A DNA stretch of 64,000 nt. Origin: Vibrio splendidus. Its GTDB lineage: Bacteria; Pseudomonadota; Gammaproteobacteria; Enterobacterales; Vibrionaceae. Each line of letters starts with the position of its first letter. The stretch's first letter is position 1. Below, piece by piece: positions 55,334 to 62,208 of this stretch. The stretch is taken from NCBI RefSeq assembly GCF_003345295.1, contig NZ_CP031056.1:1-64000 (forward strand), in the 5' to 3' direction. Under the pieces are notes generated by a model that worked only from the letters and a program-made list of their open reading frames with translations, ran no database searches and was not told where the DNA came from. A program made the translations under genes and the position numbers.

Positions 55334-55388
55334 AATATTAGGTTTATTGATAGAGATGATACTGAATCGAACTAGCGATTGGTATGAT

Positions 55389-55420
55389 CTCACGTGCTTT
55401 AATCAAATAAAGCACGTGAG
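55389..55420 (-). terminator. Stable hairpin after uhpT
   Basis: 12-bp perfect arms ctcacgtgcttt (55389-55400) and aaagcacgtgag (55409-55420), 8-nt loop, 34 bp after the uhpT stop and without a U tract; could protect the uhpT mRNA end. Confidence 0.55.
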
Positions 55421-55454
55421 ACTAACTACCCGAAACTCTATTTAAGAAAACTCG

Positions 55455-56849
55455 CTAGGCGTTTTGAGCCGCTAGGTGCATCTTCTTCGCGTGACGAATC
55501 TTCTTCTCTTCCGCAACCGCAACGAATAGCAGCAAAACAATACAAATAGCAGCAGAGGTATCCAATGCTGCGAATGTGCCTTTCCAACCCGTTAAGCCGA
55601 AAATAGGTGTGCCATCCGCAATCATACCGAGGCCAAGTTTGGCAAAGCTGTCACCAATTAGGTAAGCAAATGTACCTTTCACGCCGTCAGCAACACTGAT
55701 TGCTTTCTTAGGTACAAAACCTACCGCAGCAACACCAATCAACAGTTGAGGACCGAACACTAGGAAGCCAAGTACGAACAGTGACGCTAGGTACATGAAC
55801 TCGCTCGTTGCATTTTGGTAGAACTCTAGAGAGACAATAATCAGTCCAAGCGATACACAGGCAACTAAAGCACGGCGTCCGTTCGCAAGGTCTGATAAAT
55901 AACCCCACATCAATGTGCCAACCAGTGCTCCGACTTCAAAAAGAGTAAAGCCTGAAATCGCCGTTTCTTTTGATAGACCTAGCTCTTGATACGCGTAAAC
56001 GGTAGACCATTGATCGATACCGATACGAACAATGTATAAAAAGATATTCGCGAAGCAGAGCAACCAGATCACTTTGTTTTTTAGAATGTATTCAACAAAG
56101 ATCTCTTTCTTGGTCATTTGATTTTCTTCAGCGATAGTATCTTCTTCGCTAATTTCTTCATCAAACAACTCTTCAACCGTACCTAGACCGTATGCTTCTG
56201 GAGAATCATTACCAAAACGCATGCCAATAAAACCCACCACAATCGCGATGATAGATGGGAAAACGAACATACCAACAACGTTGCCATCAAATAGGTAATT
56301 GGCACCAAACAACGCAACACCAGCAGCACCTGCACCACCCACGTTGTGTGACATGTTCCAAAGGCCTAAGTATGAACCGCGCTTATTACGAGGCGTCCAT
56401 TTAGTGATCGTTGAGTAACTTGAAGGGCCACCCGTACTTTGGAAAAAACCACTCAGTGCGTAGAAGGCAACCATCATGAATAAGCTAGCGCTGCCGCCAC
56501 CCATACTGAAGCTGAAGCCCAACATGGCAATACCAGAAAGGACAAGCATGAATGGCAGGAACTGCTTGGTGTTTTTACCATCGGCGTAATAAGAAACGAC
56601 GGTTTTACCGATACCATAAGTGATTGAGAAACCAAGGCCGATAAGACCTAGATCCGTCATTGATAACCCATAAGTAGAAATCATGTCGTTTTGCGCGACA
56701 TTGAAGTTCTTACGGATCAAATACATGGTTAGATAACCAATAAACACGACTAAGTAAGATTGTAGGAAGGGTTTAAACCACATTTTTCTTCTGGTTTCGA
56801 CCGGAAGATCCAGTGTCGGTTTTCGAACCTGATCTAGGAACTTTAACAT
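55455..56849 (-). CDS. uhpT: Hexose phosphate:phosphate antiporter
   Basis: 464 residues (E. coli protein 463) and clearly recognisable from [20 protein letters not shown] onwards; [34 protein letters not shown] and [20 protein letters not shown] are family hallmarks. It exchanges external glucose-6-phosphate and other hexose phosphates, and also fosfomycin, for inner phosphate. Unlike the E. coli order uhpABCT, uhpT is upstream of uhpA here. The upstream region holds a UhpA-like palindrome and a CRP-like site. Confidence 0.96.
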   Translation of the reverse strand: MLKFLDQVRKPTLDLPVETRRKMWFKPFLQSYLVVFIGYLTMYLIRKNFNVAQNDMISTYGLSMTDLGLIGLGFSITYGIGKTVVSYYADGKNTKQFLPFMLVLSGIAMLGFSFSMGGGSASLFMMVAFYALSGFFQSTGGPSSYSTITKWTPRNKRGSYLGLWNMSHNVGGAGAAGVALFGANYLFDGNVVGMFVFPSIIAIVVGFIGMRFGNDSPEAYGLGTVEELFDEEISEEDTIAEENQMTKKEIFVEYILKNKVIWLLCFANIFLYIVRIGIDQWSTVYAYQELGLSKETAISGFTLFEVGALVGTLMWGYLSDLANGRRALVACVSLGLIIVSLEFYQNATSEFMYLASLFVLGFLVFGPQLLIGVAAVGFVPKKAISVADGVKGTFAYLIGDSFAKLGLGMIADGTPIFGLTGWKGTFAALDTSAAICIVLLLFVAVAEEKKIRHAKKMHLAAQNA

Positions 56850-56950
56850 TGTGAACTCTCTTATTATTTATGAGGTCTGCACGGCATAATTGCGACCATG
56901 CATTCTTTGTTAGTTGACCGTGAAATAATAAGGAGTCTAAAAATCGACCG

Positions 56951-57028
56951 CATGAGAGAGGGTCTTAGAATAACTAGGAAAAATTCCTAGTTCAGAATTG
57001 GGAGTCAAGAAAGCGTGAACAGCATCAC
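56951..57028 (-). promoter_or_regulatory. uhpT promoter module (candidate UhpA and CRP sites)
   Basis: Contains a 21-bp perfect inverted repeat aactaggaa-aaa-ttcctagtt (56972-56992) and GTGA-N6-TCAC (57015-57028). In E. coli, uhpT is activated by UhpA and CRP, so these positions fit. The same module recurs upstream of manA. Confidence 0.6.
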
Positions 57029-57134
57029 TTTGTTTACGGTCTGTTATGTATTGATATTACGATAACAAAAGTAACTCATTTCAAGGCTGATGAACTTTGT
57101 AAACGAACAGACACAAGTGAAACACTTCGCCTAA

Positions 57135-57191
57135 AAAAAGCGCCAGTGTCGATTCATCACCATCAAACTCCATGGTATGCCCGATACTGGC
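57135..57191 (-). terminator. Terminator of the DUF1840 gene (long loop)
   Basis: Arms gccagtgtcg (57142-57151) and cgatactggc (57182-57191), 9/10 paired, 30-nt loop; on the minus strand followed by CGCTTTTTTTAG. Confidence 0.6.
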
Positions 57192-57251
57192 TCAACATTC
57201 ATTCCTATTAAAATAGATTCGATAGGCTTGTTACGCTTTGCGCGAATCGAA

Positions 57252-57590
57252 CTACAGTCGTTTGCCGCTGCCGTCTTCCCACATCACTTCGCATTCATAT
57301 TTGATAGCTGCTTTCAATAGTTCGACTAGCGGAAAAGCTCGGCTACCGATATTAACAGGCGCTTCAACAACCTCTTCTTCATTGTCGTCATCCGCATTTT
57401 CTTGCTCTACCGGTTTGCTCTGCTCAGCGGCGATCGCAGCACGTAAGTTGTTTAGTGCTTGAGGGACCGCTGAAGCATCAATGGCTCCTGGGATCGCGCC
57501 ACTATGTCCAAGCATCTTAATGAACTGAAGACCTACCTCACCAAACATCGTGACGCTAGCATGAGCCTTGCAACTAAAGGTAATTAACAT
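57252..57590 (-). CDS. DUF1840 domain protein
   Basis: 112 residues beginning MLITFSCKAHASVTMFGEVG, the family start; an acidic linker (ENADDDNEEEVVE) separates it from the C-terminal RAFPLVELLKAAIKYECEVMWE. Function unknown, cytoplasmic. GAGG six bases upstream of the ATG. It is preceded by a three-unit 18-bp tandem repeat. Confidence 0.85.
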   Translation of the reverse strand: MLITFSCKAHASVTMFGEVGLQFIKMLGHSGAIPGAIDASAVPQALNNLRAAIAAEQSKPVEQENADDDNEEEVVEAPVNIGSRAFPLVELLKAAIKYECEVMWEDGSGKRL

Positions 57591-57605
57591 AATGAGCCTC
57601 TATCA

Positions 57606-57659
57606 AATTTAGGTATATATAAACATTTAGCTATATACAAGCATTTAGCTATATACAAA
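57606..57659. repeat. 18-bp AT-rich tandem repeat, three copies
   Basis: catttagctatatacaag (57624-57641) and its near copy (57642-57659, 17/18) are preceded by a more diverged unit (57606-57623). The array sits 16 bp upstream of the DUF1840 start codon. Confidence 0.8.
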
Positions 57660-57761
57660 CTATGTTGAGTAAATCATTGGAAAGCAAGTAGATAATAACT
57701 AAATCGCTTTTGCCAAATCGAACCTTGATTATCCTAACTATCGGACAAGCTTGCACCGTCA

Positions 57762-57775
57762 GTGATACACATCAC
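57762..57775. promoter_or_regulatory. CRP-like site upstream of diguanylate cyclase
   Basis: AGTGAT-ACAC-ATCACT is symmetric and has GTGA-N6-TCAC. It is 135 bp before the cyclase start. Confidence 0.45.
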
Positions 57776-57909
57776 TATTTATTATCGGTTGATTATTTTT
57801 TAATATAAAACCTTGATAACAATCACACTAAATAGCCCTCTAAACCTCTGCGTAGCTTATTATTTAATCTACTATTAACTCCATTATCAAAATCTTTGGC
57901 ACAAATCAC

Positions 57910-59133
57910 ATGAAAAGGCTGGTCGGCAGACACCTAGAAGAAATGGCGGACATACGATCCACCCGCAAGCAAAAAATTGTCCACTCCTTTTCACTGACTG
58001 CCGCTGCGTTATTCATTTTCTACACTTGGGCTTACTTCCAAGGCCAACATTACACACTGTCGGTTTTCGAATTGTGTTTTGCACTGATCGCTATCTCCAA
58101 TGCATTTTACGTAAGAAAAGTCATTAACCCTGAATATTCAGAATTGATTCTGAGTGGCGTTCTTCTGGTACAAGGGGTTATCCTATTCTTGTACAGTCAC
58201 GCGATTCCCGACCGGATACTTTGGCTCTATCCGATTCTGGCAGCCGTCATTTTCATTAACGATTTCAGAATTGGCATTATCTTCAGCACCTCATTTTGTC
58301 TGTTTATCAGCACCTTAATTACGGCGATGCCCAATAACTTTTCTTTGCCATTTAACAGTACACACCGATTTATTCTTAGCCTATTTACCATGAGCTTGGT
58401 GTGTCACACATCCGCTTATTACTACACAAAAGCCGTCAGTTATATCCAACGCCTTTATAAAGAAGGCATTGAAGATCTCGCCTACAGAGACCAACTTACC
58501 GGATTGGCCAACCGTTGGAGCTTTGAGCGCTGGGCGGTGGAAAAGCTTGCGACAGTGGATAGTGAGCGATCACTTACGGCATTGGTCTTTTTAGATATTG
58601 ATGACTTTAAAGGCATTAACGACAGCTACGGGCACGACGTAGGAGACAGTGTCTTACAGCACTTTGCCAATCGCTTGAGTAACAACATTCGAACCAGAGA
58701 CAGAAAAAGCCATGAATACGACTATTCGATTGCGCGCTTTGCTGGCGACGAGTTTGTTTTGATGCTCTACGATGTACCAACTCGTAAAGATCTAGACGGT
58801 ATTTTAGATAGGATTTGTGGGTTATTCGAAAGTGGTTGCCAGACAAACGAGAGAATCAAGGAATTGACGCTCAGTGTTGGGGTGTCTTTGTATCCGCAAG
58901 ATGCTCAAGAGCTACATGAACTGACGAGATGTGCTGATAAAGCGATGTATGTTGCCAAGCATTCAGGAAAAAACCGATACGCTTATTATCACGACAATCC
59001 AGTATCGACATTGATCGAAGAACTACCGACGAACCTAACCTTCTCAGAATCGGATTCATCTGAGCTTGAAGATTGTCTTGAAGCAAAAGTCGAAGGGAAC
59101 AATGTTACGCTGTTAAAAACGCGTCAACGTTAA
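57910..59133 (+). CDS. Membrane-bound diguanylate cyclase (GGDEF)
   Basis: 407 residues: six predicted helices in the first 175 residues, then a GGDEF domain. The active-site motif reads AGDEF (278-282) and DxLTGLxNR (194-202) and FLDIDDFKGINDSYGHDVGD are intact, so it should make c-di-GMP from GTP. The RxxD inhibitory site is absent (sequence before AGDEF is EYDYSIARF), so feedback inhibition is unlikely. The start at 57910 has a poor ribosome site; the ATG at 57943 is possible. A PilZ receptor is encoded elsewhere in the window. Confidence 0.9.
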   Translation: MKRLVGRHLEEMADIRSTRKQKIVHSFSLTAAALFIFYTWAYFQGQHYTLSVFELCFALIAISNAFYVRKVINPEYSELILSGVLLVQGVILFLYSHAIPDRILWLYPILAAVIFINDFRIGIIFSTSFCLFISTLITAMPNNFSLPFNSTHRFILSLFTMSLVCHTSAYYYTKAVSYIQRLYKEGIEDLAYRDQLTGLANRWSFERWAVEKLATVDSERSLTALVFLDIDDFKGINDSYGHDVGDSVLQHFANRLSNNIRTRDRKSHEYDYSIARFAGDEFVLMLYDVPTRKDLDGILDRICGLFESGCQTNERIKELTLSVGVSLYPQDAQELHELTRCADKAMYVAKHSGKNRYAYYHDNPVSTLIEELPTNLTFSESDSSELEDCLEAKVEGNNVTLLKTRQR

Positions 59134-59161
59134 CCATTAATATCGCTGACTGCTAAACGCA

Positions 59162-59443
59162 CTAACCTGCCATATACATAAGCCATAGGCTCACTAACCC
59201 GATCACAATCATCCATATGACTTGTCGTGTTCGGTTTGGGTTATTGCCTCTAGGTCTCACTACCGTTTTAAAAGCAGCTTGCTTAGCCGACTGAATAAAC
59301 GGTGCTTCAATCGCACGTTTTTTTACGCGACGTTTAACCGCGCTGTTCGCAACCTCGGTAAAACGCTGCCCCTGCTCCGTTGTAAAGTCGTTATCAAAGC
59401 CCATCCGACCTTGCCTTTCGCCATGTTTTTGCTGTACTGCCAT
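59162..59443 (-). CDS. Small single-pass membrane protein
   Basis: 93 residues: a basic N-terminal two thirds (RVKKRAIEAPFIQSAKQAAF) and one C-terminal helix (IWMIVIGLVSLWLMYMA), so probably a tail-anchored inner-membrane protein. A perfect AGGAGG lies six bases before the ATG. It is convergent with the cyclase gene. Family not recognised, function unknown. Confidence 0.7.
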   Translation of the reverse strand: MAVQQKHGERQGRMGFDNDFTTEQGQRFTEVANSAVKRRVKKRAIEAPFIQSAKQAAFKTVVRPRGNNPNRTRQVIWMIVIGLVSLWLMYMAG

Positions 59444-59493
59444 AGCGGCCTCCTTGGCGGTCTACTCTATATTGAGTATAGACATAATTTCAT

Positions 59494-59533
59494 ATTGTTA
59501 CCTGTTCAAAATTATTGTTACCTGTTCAAAATT
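59494..59533. repeat. Perfect 20-bp tandem duplication
   Basis: attgttacctgttcaaaatt occurs at 59494-59513 and again at 59514-59533 without a mismatch, in the gap before the pirin gene. Confidence 0.9.
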
Positions 59534-59620
59534 TTCGAATAAGTCACTCAACGCTATGCCATCTTCTTTTTAAATCAAATTACATAAACTACAGCTATTC
59601 AAGTTTATGAGGATTTCAAA

Positions 59621-60493
59621 ATGACGAGTGTAAGAACAGTAGATCATGTGATTGCAGCACATGCCACCTCCGATGGTGATGGCGTCAAAATCCAAAGACT
59701 CGCTGGCTTCAATAACACGCGTTTCTCTCCATTTTTGATGATTGATGAACTTAAGTCGGATGAAAGCAAAGACTATGTTGGTGGCTTTCCTCCACACCCT
59801 CACCGTGGGATAGAAACGCTCACTTACATGCTCCAAGGTCACTTCCAACACAAAGACCACATGGGTAATGTCGGTGAACTTCGTAGCGGTGGCGCACAGT
59901 GGATGGCTGCGGGTCGTGGTGTTATTCACAGCGAAATGCCGATGATGGAAGAAGGCGCACTGCACGGTTTTCAGATTTGGATAAACCAGCCTGCGTCACA
60001 CAAAATGCTGCCCGCGCAATATCACGACTTCCAGAGTGAAAGCATTACAGAACACCAAAGTGAACAACGTGGTTTATTGAGAGTGATAGCCGGTGGGTTT
60101 GAACTGCATAACCAAACTAACGATGATTCAGAGGCTTTACGAGCGCAAGGTCCATTGCAGAAAACAGGTGTGCCATTAAGCGTTGCGGATTGGCGCTCTC
60201 ATTCTGGGCAAAAAGTGACGTTAGGGACTAATGTTAATCACAATGCCATGACTTATGTGTACCGAGGCAGTATTAAGATCAACGACAAAGTGATCAAGCA
60301 AGGTCAGCTTGCCCTGTTAACAAAAGCTGAATTGTTGTCTTTAGAAAGCCTAGAAGATTCAGGTGTACTGATTTTTTCTGGTCAGCCGATTAATGAACCT
60401 GTTGTGCACTATGGTCCGTTCGTCATGAATTCAATGGAAGAGATTGAACAGACGATTCAGGATTACAACAACGGCGTATTTGAGACTTACTGA
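59621..60493 (+). CDS. Pirin family bicupin protein
   Basis: 290 residues. Pirin marks: PPHPHRGIETLTYMLQG and HMGNVGELRSGGAQWMAAGR with GVIHSEMP, which hold the metal-binding His/Glu of the N-terminal cupin. Bacterial pirins act as quercetin 2,3-dioxygenases or as regulators of metabolic enzymes; which applies cannot be read from the sequence. An in-phase heptanucleotide array lies just after the stop. Confidence 0.9.
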   Translation: MTSVRTVDHVIAAHATSDGDGVKIQRLAGFNNTRFSPFLMIDELKSDESKDYVGGFPPHPHRGIETLTYMLQGHFQHKDHMGNVGELRSGGAQWMAAGRGVIHSEMPMMEEGALHGFQIWINQPASHKMLPAQYHDFQSESITEHQSEQRGLLRVIAGGFELHNQTNDDSEALRAQGPLQKTGVPLSVADWRSHSGQKVTLGTNVNHNAMTYVYRGSIKINDKVIKQGQLALLTKAELLSLESLEDSGVLIFSGQPINEPVVHYGPFVMNSMEEIEQTIQDYNNGVFETY

Positions 60494-60521
60494 TTTACCA
60501 ATGTCTGTCTTTGAGATTTGA

Positions 60522-60549
60522 ATTGAAGATTGAAGATTGAAGATTGAAG
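60522..60549. repeat. Heptanucleotide tandem repeat, four copies
   Basis: attgaag is repeated four times without a mismatch (60522, 60529, 60536, 60543), 29 bp after the pirin stop. Confidence 0.9.
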
Positions 60550-60638
60550 AGATTTTGCAACGAACAACGATTTGGTCATCCATTTGATGACTGCAAAAAC
60601 AAGTGACACTATCCACTGCCGGTTACTATCACTTATTT

Positions 60639-60667
60639 AACCACGCTCCTAGAGCGTGGTTTTTTTC
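60639..60667 (+). terminator. Terminator of the pirin gene
   Basis: Arms accacgctc (60640-60648) and gagcgtggt (60652-60660), 3-nt loop, followed by TTTTTTT. Confidence 0.85.
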
Positions 60668-60716
60668 TATTAAATCAGAGACAAACGATTCCCTGATTAA
60701 ACGAATTTAAAGCGAG

Positions 60717-60998
60717 TTACAGATATTCACACAGGTAAGCTGTCGCTTCTTTTACCTGTAAGTCGAATGAAGAATCACCCGCAACGTCAAAAGACTCACC
60801 AGATTGGTATGTCGTCCAGTCATCATCGCCAACACGCTTTACAATTAAAGCACCTTTAACAACGGTCATCTTTTCTGGAGCCGCAGTACCGAACGTGTAT
60901 TCGCCAGCCGCCATCACACCAACACTCACATCAGCACCAGCTTGGTTAAACGCTAACGACTTAACGCCACCTTCAAAGTATGTGTTTTCTTTAATCAT
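60717..60998 (-). CDS. ppnP: Pyrimidine/purine nucleoside phosphorylase
   Basis: 93 residues, a single small cupin-like domain of the YaiE/DUF1255 family (MIKENTYFEGGVKSLAF, KMTVVKGALIVKR, FDLQVKEATAYLCEYL). PpnP phosphorolyses several nucleosides to the base and ribose-1-phosphate. AAGGAAG five to seven bases upstream of the ATG. Monocistronic; convergent with pirin. Confidence 0.92.
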   Translation of the reverse strand: MIKENTYFEGGVKSLAFNQAGADVSVGVMAAGEYTFGTAAPEKMTVVKGALIVKRVGDDDWTTYQSGESFDVAGDSSFDLQVKEATAYLCEYL

Positions 60999-61305
60999 TG
61001 TACTTCCTTGTTATCTCAAAATTGCAATTATTGGACTCAACGAATGAGCCTATGCGTAAATCTAGGTGATAATTGTTTTAACCAATTCGAGACTGTCCTA
61101 CAAGAAATAAATACGCATAGCTTAGGCATTTCTTGAATTCGCTTTCATTGATAACGTAAATACCAAGGAATCAGGCAAAAAATCGCCAACGCAACCAAAT
61201 TTATTGGAACATTCGATCCTGCTTCTAACTCTTATAACAATTTTTGCAAACTAAGATTTTAGTTAATAGAATCTAAAATAATATCAGTGGGAAAATGAAG
61301 AGATA
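60999..61305. other. Intergenic region, no gene
   Basis: Promoter space for divergent ppnP and the DUF2850 gene. An 8-bp inverted pair ctatgcgt (61050-61057) and acgcatag (61113-61120) is the only structure seen. Confidence 0.45.
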
Positions 61306-61770
61306 ATGGCAAAAAAGTCGGTCAAAAGCAGAGATTTATTTGCCAACTCGTTACTCTACAGCTTCCTATTAGCTGGTTTTATGATTGCCCTCACCGCGGG
61401 CTATTTTGCTTACCAAGCCCACCAACAATCTGTCAGCCCAAGCAATGTCTATGGCACATGGATAGAGATTGCAGCACCACCTTACAATACTGATACCCTG
61501 ACACTTTCAGATAATGGTGTGATGATGAATCATCGCCTCATTGCTACCTCGTTTGATTTTGATGGCAAGATTGTCACGATTAGCACAGGCTCTGGAACCA
61601 CCGTTTACACCATCAGTGGCACTTACGATTCTCCTCGCTTGAAGCGACTAGAGCCAAGCGTACCATCTCAGCAATTTATTAAAGAAGGCTACGAGGATAC
61701 TGCAGCTGGTGATACCCACAGTGTGATGCAACAAAGACGGGCTTCTTTAGCAGAGCAATTCAAAAGATAA
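61306..61770 (+). CDS. DUF2850 family membrane-anchored protein
   Basis: 154 residues: one N-terminal helix (SLLYSFLLAGFMIALTAGYFAY) followed by a periplasmic beta-rich domain (NVYGTWIEIAAPPYNTDTLTL, FDGKIVTISTGSG). The sequence style matches DUF2850, which I know mainly from vibrios. No enzymatic motif. Monocistronic, upstream of chiA by 438 bp. Confidence 0.8.
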   Translation: MAKKSVKSRDLFANSLLYSFLLAGFMIALTAGYFAYQAHQQSVSPSNVYGTWIEIAAPPYNTDTLTLSDNGVMMNHRLIATSFDFDGKIVTISTGSGTTVYTISGTYDSPRLKRLEPSVPSQQFIKEGYEDTAAGDTHSVMQQRRASLAEQFKR

Positions 61771-62208
61771 TCCCCTTCTCAGTCTTCTTCAGTCGTCTAA
61801 ATAATAGTCTTCTCCGTAAAAAGTATTCTCCGCATCACTACTTTCATATTTACCTACCGATCTGCGCCGCTCACCCAACACACTTAGCTTTGTGATACTG
61901 CTTCAACTTGCGATATTTTCTTATCATTTGTCGCATCTTTTCATAACTTCATGTCGTGGATTTTCACTTATGAGATTTTACTTCTGAAGGGCGTTTTATT
62001 TTATAAAACATGGACTCAGCCTCTCACTCATTAAGCAACAGAATTGTAACGAGATACTATTTTTTAGTTGTCCATCGAAAACGGATTTATTTTCAGTTAT
62101 AAAATTAAAACTCTCTCGAATACTGACTGGGAAGCTCCTTCAAAACTGACTGGAGCCGTTTATGGGGCCATTTGGTTCTCGTAACCTTCAAGGAATGAGA
62201 GAAAAAGT
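61771..62208. other. Upstream region of the chitinase gene
   Basis: Gene-free. Near the chiA start it has a direct repeat actgactgg (62122-62130 and 62145-62153) and a small hairpin gctcc/ggagc (62134-62138 and 62152-62156). No clear operator or CRP site was recognised. Confidence 0.45.

Larger units (their letters stand above)
56850..57251. other. uhpT control region and DUF1840 terminator
   Basis: Gene-free. Contains the uhpT promoter module (56951-57028) and the hairpin ending the DUF1840 gene (57135-57191). Confidence 0.6.
57591..57909. other. Intergenic control region of DUF1840 and diguanylate cyclase
   Basis: Gene-free. Contains an 18-bp tandem repeat (57606-57659) and a symmetric CRP-like site (57762-57775). 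Confidence 0.6.
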
